Assembly (NCBI RefSeq): GCF_018069865.1
Contig: NZ_JAGQDG010000002.1
Location: 660,929 to 724,928 of the forward strand
Length of the DNA stretch: 64,000 nt
Source: Ideonella paludis
Lineage (GTDB): Bacteria > Pseudomonadota > Gammaproteobacteria > Burkholderiales > Burkholderiaceae_C
Direction of reading: 5' to 3'
Under the pieces are notes generated by a model. The model ran no database searches. It was not told the DNA's origin and saw nothing but the letters and a program-made list of their open reading frames with translations. This document shows positions 47,343-55,439 of this stretch, piece after piece; within the stretch, counting starts at the first letter, position 1; each line of letters begins with the position of its first letter. The position numbers and the translations under genes were made by a program.

Positions 47343-47791
47343 CACGTCGTCAATGGGCCCTGGCCAGCCTCTCTGCGCTGTGGTGCGGCACGGATCTGTT
47401 CTTTGCCAACCGCAGCGGCTCTGTGGCGGCACAGGCCGTGGTGGCGCGCTTGGTGGTCAAAGCAGACTGGTGGTTCACCACGCCCGCGGTGCTCATCCAA
47501 CCGTTGACGGGTCTCTGGCTAGCGCAGCTCGCAGGCTGGCCCCTGAGCACACCGTGGCTGGCCAGCGCACTGGCACTCTATGTCTTGGCGGGAGCATGCT
47601 GGCTGCCTGTGGTGTGGCTGCAGGTTCGCATGGCCAAAACCGCTGCCGCCTGTTGTGCCCATGATCAAGCACCATTGCCAGAGGGCTATTGGCGAGATGC
47701 CAAGCGGTGGGAAGTCTTGGGCTACCCCGCGTTCACGGCCATGGTGCTGGTCTTCGGCTTGATGGTGTTCAAGCCGCCGCTGTGGGCTTGA
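47339..47791 (+). CDS. DUF2269-family membrane protein
   Basis: 150 residues from ATG at 47339 (ATGA overlap with the previous stop); an in-frame ATG at 47327 would add 4 residues. Four hydrophobic segments. The family core VVKADWWFTTPAVLIQPLTG is clear, as are ALYVLAGACWLPVVWLQVRM and YWRDAKRWEVLGYPAF. The N-terminal helix before NRSGSVAAQ looks a few residues shorter than usual and lacks an obvious conserved His. Its tail overlaps the convergent epimerase gene by 23 bases. Confidence 0.82.
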   Translation: MTRRQWALASLSALWCGTDLFFANRSGSVAAQAVVARLVVKADWWFTTPAVLIQPLTGLWLAQLAGWPLSTPWLASALALYVLAGACWLPVVWLQVRMAKTAAACCAHDQAPLPEGYWRDAKRWEVLGYPAFTAMVLVFGLMVFKPPLWA

Positions 47792-48791
47792 GCAAGCCTG
47801 CCAACAGTTGCGCCTCTCGCTCGGGCCTCAAGCCCGCCAGGGTGAAGGCTTGCTGATCTGGCGGCAGCCCCTGCCACCACGCCAGCGTGTCAGCGACCGT
47901 CTGCACCATGGGGCGGATGCGCAAACCTGCCGCTGCTGCCCGCGCACCGCTGACCCGCATGAAAGCGGCGTACTCCCCCTCGGGCGGCAACCACACGGGC
48001 ATGTCCACCCAAGGCCGGACCTCCGCGTGGGCGAGCTGCTCTGGGCTCGCCCAGACCCAGGTTGGCCTCACGCCAGCAGCCTCGGCACAGGCCTCGAGCA
48101 AAGCACCAAAGGTGATGTCGCCAGCCGGGGTGACCGCGTTGAAGACGCCCGCTTGAGCCCGGGCCATGAGGTGGACCGCAAAGGTGGCCAGATCGCGCGC
48201 ATCAATGAACTGCACGGGATCATCTGGAGTGCCTGGCACAGGGATTGGCTCTAGCGGCTGTGCCCTGCTCACCCGCGCCGGCCACCACGTGAAGCGTTGC
48301 GTGGGGTCATGCGGCCCCACCACCAAACCAGGGCGAATGAGGGTGCAATGCTCAGGCCCCCACTCGCGCAACAGCGCTTGCTCGCACAGGGCCTTCAAGG
48401 GGCCATAGGTGCGGCCATCGACGACCTCGGTGTGCTCATCCTCAAGCTGCCCCAGCGCAGCAGTCTCGTCATTCGGCTGCGTGGCATCGGCATAAGCCGA
48501 CACACTGGAGATGTAGAGGTAATGGCCGACGCGCCCCTTGAGGCATCGGGCTGAAGCTCGGACTTCTGAGGGAATGTAGCCGCAGGTGTCCACCACCACA
48601 TCCCAGGTGCCATGAGCCAGGGCCTGAAGATCGACTCGCCGATCCCCGAGGCGCCGCTCGACCCTGCCCGCCCAGGGCGGCAGCACAGATTGGCCGCGGT
48701 GAAACACTGTGACTTGATCACCGCGGGCGAGCAGCGCCTCGACGATGTGCCGCCCGACAAAGCGGCTGCCGCCCAAGACGAGGCAACGCAT
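47769..48791 (-). CDS. NAD-dependent epimerase/dehydratase-like protein
   Basis: 340 residues. Extended SDR fold: MRCLVLGGSRFVGRHIVEAL with GxxxxxG, WDVVVDTCGYIPSEV, YLYISSVSAYAD, and YGPLKALCEQALL carrying the Tyr-x-x-x-Lys catalytic pair. Similar to isoflavone-reductase-like and sugar epimerase proteins; no substrate can be assigned. It converges with, and overlaps, the DUF2269 gene. Confidence 0.88.
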   Translation of the reverse strand: MRCLVLGGSRFVGRHIVEALLARGDQVTVFHRGQSVLPPWAGRVERRLGDRRVDLQALAHGTWDVVVDTCGYIPSEVRASARCLKGRVGHYLYISSVSAYADATQPNDETAALGQLEDEHTEVVDGRTYGPLKALCEQALLREWGPEHCTLIRPGLVVGPHDPTQRFTWWPARVSRAQPLEPIPVPGTPDDPVQFIDARDLATFAVHLMARAQAGVFNAVTPAGDITFGALLEACAEAAGVRPTWVWASPEQLAHAEVRPWVDMPVWLPPEGEYAAFMRVSGARAAAAGLRIRPMVQTVADTLAWWQGLPPDQQAFTLAGLRPEREAQLLAGLLKPTAAA

Positions 48792-48802
48792 GGGTCAGCG
48801 AC

Positions 48803-49483
48803 TCACTTCATCTCGGCACGAATGGCTTTTTCATCGTCTTCGCGGTAGCGACGGCCGCCGCAATTGGCGCTCCAATCCATGCGCTTGTCCTCATAGGCAG
48901 CCTCCTCAGACTCGAGCTTCTTGTTGCCTTCGTTCCATGCCAACGCGCGCTTTTGGTTCGCGTCTGCCCTGGCGTTGAACCTGTTAATGCTTTCCTGGAC
49001 ACCGTCCATGACGCCCTTGCTTTCTGCCTTGAGGGCCGCATCTTGCGCCTGCAGTTCGCGCTCCTCCTTGCTGATGTCGCGCATCATCTTTTCGAGCATT
49101 ACACCTGTCCGCCCACTGTCTTTGGCTTCAGCAACCTTTTGATTGAAGGCATTCACCCTATCGCCGAAAGCTTTGTGCTTCTCATTGAACGCCTTCACCT
49201 GTGCGTTCTTGGCTTGAACTTCTTCGCGGAGCGGCTTGATGTCTTCTGCATCTTTAGCAATGGCTGCTCGCTCGGCATCCATGTCAGCACGGCGTTTCTG
49301 GATGTCTTCGCGCTGAGCCTTTAGGCCCTCCTGCTGCTTGATGCAGGAGCGCAACTCTTGAATGGTCATCATCTTGCCATTCGCGGGTGCTTTGCCCTCC
49401 AAGGTCTGGGCAGTCGAGACGCCATTGACCAACCCGAACAGCACAGCACAACTGATGGCCAGCCTTTTGGAACGATTCTTCAT
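48803..49483 (-). CDS. secreted coiled-coil protein, uncharacterised
   Basis: 226 residues. Signal peptide (MKNRSKRLAISCAVLFGLVN ending STA-Q). The mature part is almost entirely helical and charged: QREDIQKRRADMDAERAAI and AKNAQVKAFNEKHKAFGDRV, typical of an extended coiled coil. One Cys near the start (ELRSCIKQQ) and one near the end (SANCGGRRYREDDEKAI) could be bridged, closing the rod. Function unknown; no operon partner (160 bases to the next gene). Confidence 0.75.
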   Translation of the reverse strand: MKNRSKRLAISCAVLFGLVNGVSTAQTLEGKAPANGKMMTIQELRSCIKQQEGLKAQREDIQKRRADMDAERAAIAKDAEDIKPLREEVQAKNAQVKAFNEKHKAFGDRVNAFNQKVAEAKDSGRTGVMLEKMMRDISKEERELQAQDAALKAESKGVMDGVQESINRFNARADANQKRALAWNEGNKKLESEEAAYEDKRMDWSANCGGRRYREDDEKAIRAEMK

Positions 49484-49645
49484 TCTGCAATTCCTTTGAA
49501 GATGACGCGCGATAACGCGCCCTTGAGAGTTTGAAACAAAGCCGATAGGCTCAAGTTCCGTGCCACGTACAGCGTGACGCCAAGCACGTCATGATGCCAT
49601 CTCATCCAGCGCCGACTACACTCCTGCGCGTCCAGATCAACCCGC

Positions 49646-50617
49646 ATGGCAACCATGGCCCAAAGCATTCACGACTTCCACGACGACCCGCGTAACGCTG
49701 AGATCCGCATCTGGATCAACGGTGCACTGCACCACCGGGATGACGCCAAAATTTCCGTCTTTGACAGCGGTTTTGTGCTGGGCGATGGCGTATGGGAGGG
49801 CCTGCGAGTCGTCCGTGGACACCCCTTATTCTTGGGGGCTCATCTGGACCGGCTTTACGAGGGCGCCAAAGCCATCGCGCTGGATATCGGCATGAGCCGG
49901 GAAGCCCTCACCGACGCGATCTACGACACCTTGGCCGCCAACGCCATGGACGACGGTGTGCACATCCGTTTGATGGTGACGCGCGGCATGAAGCGCACGC
50001 CCTACCAAGACCCTCGCGCCTGCATCGGGCAGGCCACGGTGGTGATCCTGCCGGAGTTCAAGCTGGCTAAGCCGGAGACGCTGGCGGCTGGCCTGAACCT
50101 TTTCACCGTGCATGTGCGCCGGGGCTTTCCGGATGTGCAAGACCCCAAGCTCAACAGCCACAGCAAACTCAACTGCATCACGGCCTGTATTCAGGCCACC
50201 ACGGCGGGCGCCGATGAAGCCTTGATGCTGGACCCACACGGCTTCGTGGCCACCTGCAACTCCACCCACTTCTTCATTGTTCGCCAAGGCGAAGTCTGGA
50301 CCAGCACGGGCGACTACTGCCTCGGCGGCATCACCCGCTCCAATGTGATCCGCGTTTGCAGGGAAGCCGGCATCCCGGTCTTCGAGAAGAACTTCAGCCT
50401 CACCCAGGTCTATGGGGCCGATGAGGCGTTTTGTACCGGCACCTTTGCGGGCGTGGTGCCTGTCAAGACCGTCGATGGCCGAGTGCTCACAGACAGCCTG
50501 CCCGGCCCCATGGTGCAACGCTTGCAATCGCTCTACAAAGACCTGGTGCAACGCGACGTCGCCCAAACAGCGCAAGCACAAGCCGCCCGGCGCAGCGCAC
50601 AAGGAGCGCGCGCATGA
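49646..50617 (+). CDS. class IV aminotransferase (D-amino-acid/branched-chain type)
   Basis: 323 residues. PLP fold-type IV enzyme: ISVFDSGFVLGDGVWEGLRV at the N-terminal domain, the Schiff-base Lys in NSHSKLNCITACIQA, the EALMLDPHGFVATCNSTHFF strand, and GGITRSNVIRVCREAG. The family includes branched-chain aminotransferase, D-alanine aminotransferase and aminodeoxychorismate lyase. It overlaps the sulfotransferase-like gene by ATGA; homologues of both domains are fused in plants, so the two probably work together. Confidence 0.9.
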   Translation: MATMAQSIHDFHDDPRNAEIRIWINGALHHRDDAKISVFDSGFVLGDGVWEGLRVVRGHPLFLGAHLDRLYEGAKAIALDIGMSREALTDAIYDTLAANAMDDGVHIRLMVTRGMKRTPYQDPRACIGQATVVILPEFKLAKPETLAAGLNLFTVHVRRGFPDVQDPKLNSHSKLNCITACIQATTAGADEALMLDPHGFVATCNSTHFFIVRQGEVWTSTGDYCLGGITRSNVIRVCREAGIPVFEKNFSLTQVYGADEAFCTGTFAGVVPVKTVDGRVLTDSLPGPMVQRLQSLYKDLVQRDVAQTAQAQAARRSAQGARA

Positions 50618-51345
50618 CACTTCGCCTAGCCATGTGGAGTGGGCCGCGTAACATCTCCACTGCCATGATGCGGGCCTGGGAAAACAGGCCCGATTGCGCC
50701 GTGAGCGATGAGCCGCTGTATGCGGCCTACCTGGCGCAAACGGGGCTGGATCACCCTGGCCGCGCAGAGATATTGGCCCACGGTGAAACCGACTGGCGCA
50801 AGGTGGTCACCACACTGCAAGGCCCAGCGCCAGACGCCAAGCCGATCTGGTATCAAAAGCACATGACCCACCACCTCTTGCCTAGCATGGCGGTGGACTG
50901 GATTCATGGCTTGACCAATGTGTTGCTGATCCGGGCCCCGGACCAGGTGGTGGAGTCGTACCTGAAGTCGCGGGCAGAAGTCGCACCCGAGGACATCGGT
51001 CTGTTGCAGCAGGTGACCCTCTTCGAGGCCATCGAAGCCCAAACAGGCCACGCGCCCTTGGTCATTGATGTCGATGATTTTCTGCAGCAGCCAAGCGCTT
51101 ATCTTCAAGCGCTTTGCGAACACCTCGGCATCGCCTTTATGCCGAGCATGTTGTCTTGGCCGGCCGGGCCCAGGCCCAGCGATGGCATCTGGGCGCCGCA
51201 TTGGTATGACGCGGTGTGGCGCTCTACCGGCTTCGAGCCCTGGCGGCCGCGCCAGCCTCAGCTTTCAGGCCAAGGTCTGGCCGTGGCGAAGGCGTGTGAG
51301 CCGGCCTACGCGCGACTTCACGCGGCGCGGCTGCGGCTGGCCTGA
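50614..51345 (+). CDS. sulfotransferase-like protein
   Basis: 243 residues. P-loop sulfotransferase-like fold: MTLRLAMWSGPRNISTAMMR corresponds to the PAPS-binding 5'-phosphate loop (GPRNISTAM), VLLIRAPDQVVESYLKSR to the 3'-phosphate motif (R-x7-S), and VIDVDDFLQQPSAYLQALCE is also typical. No signal peptide. The acceptor is unknown. It overlaps the aminotransferase stop. The stop abuts the convergent DUF808 gene with no gap. Confidence 0.82.
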   Translation: MTLRLAMWSGPRNISTAMMRAWENRPDCAVSDEPLYAAYLAQTGLDHPGRAEILAHGETDWRKVVTTLQGPAPDAKPIWYQKHMTHHLLPSMAVDWIHGLTNVLLIRAPDQVVESYLKSRAEVAPEDIGLLQQVTLFEAIEAQTGHAPLVIDVDDFLQQPSAYLQALCEHLGIAFMPSMLSWPAGPRPSDGIWAPHWYDAVWRSTGFEPWRPRQPQLSGQGLAVAKACEPAYARLHAARLRLA

Positions 51346-52227
51346 TCAGGCCTTCAGCTTCTGGACCAAGGTCACGCCGCCCAAGACCAAGGCTCCCGCC
51401 ACAATGCCCACCAAGCCTTCGGCCAGCAGGCCCGCCACGCCACCCAAGGGCTCAATCAAATGGTGCAAAGGCCCGATGCCGTGAATCAAAATGCCGCCGC
51501 CCACCAGGAACATGGCAGCGGTGCCCGCCACGGCCAAAGCTTTCATCAGCCACGGTGCCAAGACGAGCAGGAAGCGGCCAAAGGCCTGCGCGGCTGAGCT
51601 GGCTTGTCGGCTCAGGTAGAGCCCGGCATCGTCCAGCTTCACGATGCCCGCCACGATGCCATACACCCCGACCGTCATGACCAGCGCGACCAGAGCCAAC
51701 ACCGTGAACTGGGTCTGTAAGGGCTGAGTGGCCACCGTGCCCAAAGTAATGGCAATGATCTCGGCCGACAAGATGAAGTCGGTGCGCACAGCGCCCTTGA
51801 TCTTGTCCTTCTCAAAGGCCACAAGGTCAACCTCAGGGTTGCTCAAGGCTTGCGTCAATTCCGCGTGATGCGCTTCGTCCTCTTCGGGCTTGTGCAAAAA
51901 GCGGTGCGCCAGTTTCTCAAAGCCCTCGTAGCAGAGAAAGGCTCCGCCAATCATCAACAGCGGCGTGATCAACCAAGGCATAAAGGCACTGATGGCCAAG
52001 GCAGCCGGCACCAAAATGGCTTTATTCAAGAGCGAGCCCTTGGCCACCGCCCACACCACGGGCAATTCGCGGTCCGCCTGGACACCGGCCACCTGCTGTG
52101 CGTTCAGCGCCAGATCGTCCCCGAGCACGCCCGCCGTCTTCTTGGCAGCGACTTTGGTCAACACCGCAACATCGTCCAAGATCGTGGCGATGTCGTCGAT
52201 CAATGCAAGCAAACTGGCAGCGGCCAT
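51346..52227 (-). CDS. DUF808-family inner-membrane protein (YedI-like)
   Basis: 293 residues. Family start [20 protein letters not shown] and the adjacent [20 protein letters not shown] are diagnostic. Several membrane helices (about 70-100, 150-185, 215-245, 260-285). [19 protein letters not shown] and the loop [19 protein letters not shown] are typical. Function unknown. Immediately convergent with the sulfotransferase-like gene. Confidence 0.9.
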   Translation of the reverse strand: MAAASLLALIDDIATILDDVAVLTKVAAKKTAGVLGDDLALNAQQVAGVQADRELPVVWAVAKGSLLNKAILVPAALAISAFMPWLITPLLMIGGAFLCYEGFEKLAHRFLHKPEEDEAHHAELTQALSNPEVDLVAFEKDKIKGAVRTDFILSAEIIAITLGTVATQPLQTQFTVLALVALVMTVGVYGIVAGIVKLDDAGLYLSRQASSAAQAFGRFLLVLAPWLMKALAVAGTAAMFLVGGGILIHGIGPLHHLIEPLGGVAGLLAEGLVGIVAGALVLGGVTLVQKLKA

Positions 52228-52680
52228 GGCGGGGATGATCCTCGTACAAAACCCTACATGCTAGCGCCAATTAGAGCCTCGATGTCTCCTTGGCCGTGGG
52301 ACGCCTTGTGAGCCCCCAAAGGTGCAGCGGCGACACTCATCGAAACTGGGTCGCCCGCACGGTGAGGATTGACCGGGCTGAATGGGCGCTCAGGCGCCTC
52401 AGGCCGAAGGGAAGCGACGGAAGCAGGTGCCCAAGGGGCTAGGTTCTGGTCACCTCTAAACCCTGCCCGCGCAGGCGTGTCCGAGGGCGCTGGAGTAGGC
52501 GCAATCCGCAGCCCGGGCTGGTGCCCGGGCAAGGTGAGCAACGCCCGCCAACACACTTGGACGCCCTGCCCTCAGGGTGAGCCCTACAAGCCACGCGGGT
52601 AGGGTTCATAGGCCCACTGCCCCTAGATGCCGGCCGGCGCTTAGCGCTACAGTCGCGAACCCCCTCTTTTCGAGCCCAAT
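52228..52680. other. 453-bp intergenic region with GC-rich hairpins
   Basis: No convincing gene; open frames here lack a family resemblance. Visible structure: two copies of GCCCGGGC at 52511-52518 and 52523-52530, able to pair with each other or with themselves, and CCCTAC (52582-52587) with GTAGGG (52599-52604). It precedes the S9 peptidase gene and follows the divergent DUF808 start. It could hold promoters and an RNA structure, but none matches a class I know. Confidence 0.5.
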
Positions 52681-54702
52681 ATGTCGTCTATGCCCGTCTG
52701 GCGCTGCGTCGCTGTTTTCTCTGCGCTTCTCGTTGCCGGCTGCTCCCACTGGGCACCGGCTTCCAAGGAAGCTGTGTTGGCTCCCAATGCGCAATTGCGT
52801 GCTGAGGGCATTCCGCCCGTCCCTTTGGCCACCGTTGAGCGCGTCGCGCGCTACACCGACTTCCGAGGCCATGGCTTCTTGGATTGGCACCCAGCGCGCA
52901 ACGAAATGCTGGTCTCTCACCGGCCGGCGGGGGCAAGCCTGCCCCAGGTCTTCAAGCTCGACGCCCCCATGGGTGCACTCAAGCCATTGATCAGCACCTC
53001 TGAACCGATCAGCAGTGCCAGCTATGAGCCGCGGGCCGGTGAGTACATCGTCTTCGAGCGGGCGGCGGGCGGCAGCGAGGTGACGCAACTCTTCCGCTTT
53101 GACGAAGGCACCGGGCAGACGGTGCAACTCAGCGACCCGACTCAACGCCACAACTTTGAGATCTGGCTGCACCCGCAAGCCGGCCAAGCCAGTCGTTTGA
53201 TCCATACCTCCGTGCCGCTGGACAAAACAGCCACTGGCGGCAGCCGTGCCACCGTGAACACCCAAGTCTGGCTGCTGAACCCCCTTCTGCCCGAACAACG
53301 CCAACTACTGGCTGAGTTGCCTGGCGGCGGCTGGGGTGTCAGCAGTGCGTCTCATGACAACCGTCAGTTGGCGCTGTCGCACTACCGTTCAGCGAATGAA
53401 TCCGAAGTCTGGCTGATGGACATCAGCACAGGGCAGAAGCGTCAAGTGCTGCCTGCTGCCGGACAGGCTAAGGCCGTGCACTTGGCCGCCGGTTTCTCGG
53501 CCGATGACAAATCCCTCTTTGTGGTCACAGACCGCGCAGGCGAGTTCCGCGAACTTCAGCAACTCCGCCTAGACACCCAAACACTGAGCCGCCTGACCGG
53601 GCACATCCCTTGGGATGTCAATGGTGGAGACACCTCCCGTGACGGGCGTTGGCTGGCCGTGCGCGCCAATGAAGACGGGCTCGGGACGCTGCGCCTCTTC
53701 GACACCACCACCATGAAAGAAGTGAGCCTGCCGGAGTTGCCCAATGGCAGTGTGGGCGGTGTGCACTTCAGGCCGGCCAGTCAGGACTTGGTGTTTTCCG
53801 TCAACGGCGCAGGCGGCCCTAGTCAGCTTTATGTGCTCAACCCCCAAAGCAAGAGCGTCACGCCCTGGACCAAAGCCGAGGCCGCACCCGGCATCGACGC
53901 CAGCCAGTTTGCACGTCAGCGCATCGTGCGTTGGCCCAGCTTCGACGGCCTCACCATCTCCGGACTGTTGACACAACCCCCCGCCAAATTCACCGGCAAG
54001 CGCCCGGTGCTGATCAACATTCACGGCGGCCCCGAAGGACAGGCCACTTTTGGCTTCTTGGGGCGGATGAGCTATTTGGTAGAAGAGATGGGTGTGGCCA
54101 TCATCCAGCCCAATGTGCGAGGCTCCAGCGGCTACGGCAAAACCTTTTTGACCTTGGACAACGGCTTTAAGCGCGAGGACTCCGTCAAGGACATCGGCGC
54201 GCTGCTGGATTGGATTGCGACCCAACCCAACCTGGACCCTTCACGCGTATTGGTCATGGGCGGCAGTTACGGCGGGTACATGAGCCTGGCCGTTAGCACC
54301 CACTATGCAGATCGCATCGCCGGCGCCATCGACGTGGTCGGCATCTCGCACTTCGTGACGTTCTTGCAGAACACCGAAAGCTATCGGCGTGACCTGCGTC
54401 GCGTGGAGTATGGCGATGAGCGCGAGCCGGCGATGCGGGCTCATCTCGAGGCCATCTCGCCTCTGACCAACGCGCACAAGATTCGCAAGCCTTTGTTTGT
54501 GATCCAAGGCCGCAATGATCCTCGCGTGCCGTGGACAGAGGCGGAACAGATTGTGGCCAAGGCGCGTGCCAACGGAACCCCCGTCTGGTACTTGCTGGCG
54601 GAAAACGAGGGGCATGGATTCCAGCGCAAAGAGAACGCGGACTTTCAGTTCTATGCCATGCTTGAGTTCATGAAAATGACCCTCAGGCTCAACACACCTT
54701 AA
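52681..54702 (+). CDS. S9-family peptidase (prolyl-oligopeptidase type), lipoprotein
   Basis: 673 residues. A lipobox LLVAGC near residue 21 (after MSSMPVWRCVAVFSA) predicts a lipid-anchored periplasmic protein. An eight-bladed beta-propeller follows (about 45-420: YTDFRGHGFLDWHP, FEIWLHPQAG), then an alpha/beta-hydrolase domain (about 430-670). The catalytic triad is Ser in GGSYGGYMS, Asp in QGRNDPRVPW and His in NEGHGFQRKEN. It cleaves peptides, probably after proline or as a broad dipeptidyl/acylaminoacyl type. Confidence 0.93.
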   Translation: MSSMPVWRCVAVFSALLVAGCSHWAPASKEAVLAPNAQLRAEGIPPVPLATVERVARYTDFRGHGFLDWHPARNEMLVSHRPAGASLPQVFKLDAPMGALKPLISTSEPISSASYEPRAGEYIVFERAAGGSEVTQLFRFDEGTGQTVQLSDPTQRHNFEIWLHPQAGQASRLIHTSVPLDKTATGGSRATVNTQVWLLNPLLPEQRQLLAELPGGGWGVSSASHDNRQLALSHYRSANESEVWLMDISTGQKRQVLPAAGQAKAVHLAAGFSADDKSLFVVTDRAGEFRELQQLRLDTQTLSRLTGHIPWDVNGGDTSRDGRWLAVRANEDGLGTLRLFDTTTMKEVSLPELPNGSVGGVHFRPASQDLVFSVNGAGGPSQLYVLNPQSKSVTPWTKAEAAPGIDASQFARQRIVRWPSFDGLTISGLLTQPPAKFTGKRPVLINIHGGPEGQATFGFLGRMSYLVEEMGVAIIQPNVRGSSGYGKTFLTLDNGFKREDSVKDIGALLDWIATQPNLDPSRVLVMGGSYGGYMSLAVSTHYADRIAGAIDVVGISHFVTFLQNTESYRRDLRRVEYGDEREPAMRAHLEAISPLTNAHKIRKPLFVIQGRNDPRVPWTEAEQIVAKARANGTPVWYLLAENEGHGFQRKENADFQFYAMLEFMKMTLRLNTP

Positions 54703-54725
54703 GCCCTGATCACCTGGAGCTCTCG

Positions 54726-55259
54726 ATGCGAATCAGATCCATTGCTTGCCTGGCGTTTGCACTGCTGAGCCCAAGCACCTGGGCCGCACTGCCCGTGGGT
54801 GCGCAAGCGCCGATGTTCCAAGCGGAGTCGGCCTTGGGCGGCAAGACCACCTCTTTCGTGATGCAAGAAGCGCTGAAGAAGGGGCCTGTGGTTTTGTTCT
54901 TTTACCCCAAGGCTTTCACCAGCGGCTGCACGGTGGAGGCGCATCTCTTTGCCGAGGCGACTCCCAGGTTTCAAGCCTTAGGGGCCACCGTCATCGGCAT
55001 GTCGAATGACGACATCGAAACCCTGAAGCGCTTTTCTATAGAGGCCTGCAGGAACAAGTTCGCGGTTGGAGCAGACGCTGGCGGCAAGATCATGAAAGCC
55101 TATGACGCCAGCCTCATGCTCGGCATGGCCGACCGCATTTCCTACGCCATAGCCCCTGACGGAAAGATCATGGCCGCGCATGTCAGCATGAAACCCGAGG
55201 GCCATGTCACGGCCATGCAGGCCGCCGTAGAGCAGTGGCACGCCCAGCAGCGGCGCTAG
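54726..55259 (+). CDS. exported peroxiredoxin (AhpC/TSA, BCP-like)
   Basis: 177 residues. Signal peptide MRIRSIACLAFALLSPS ending TWA-A, so it is periplasmic. Peroxidatic Cys in FFYPKAFTSGCTVEAHLF (P-x3-T-x2-C pattern); then VIGMSNDDIETLKRFSIEAC gives a second Cys that could resolve. The closing YAIAPDGKIMAAHVS fits. It reduces peroxides with an unknown electron donor. It starts 23 bases after the S9 peptidase and is likely in the same transcript. Confidence 0.92.
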   Translation: MRIRSIACLAFALLSPSTWAALPVGAQAPMFQAESALGGKTTSFVMQEALKKGPVVLFFYPKAFTSGCTVEAHLFAEATPRFQALGATVIGMSNDDIETLKRFSIEACRNKFAVGADAGGKIMKAYDASLMLGMADRISYAIAPDGKIMAAHVSMKPEGHVTAMQAAVEQWHAQQRR

Positions 55260-55439
55260 CCCATTTAGTGGTTAACCCTGTTGGGTATTCAAAATTTGAC
55301 ACCCGCACATACATCTGCTTTCAAAGTGGAGGCGCCTTAACGCAGATTGAGCCTTGCACTCCGTGGAGTCCATCACGATGATCGCCAAGCCTTATCAAGG
55401 CACTCTCATCAGTTCTCCAAACTAACCCACGGAGTGAGC

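Noticed and set aside
52254..52556. 100-codon leftward frame in the intergenic region
   Set aside because: No signal peptide, no domain and no ribosome site; Pro/Ala/Arg bias typical of non-coding high-GC sequence.
55260..55439. TTGACA at 55296-55301 as a subtilase promoter
   Set aside because: No acceptable -10 at 16-18 bases spacing; not listed.
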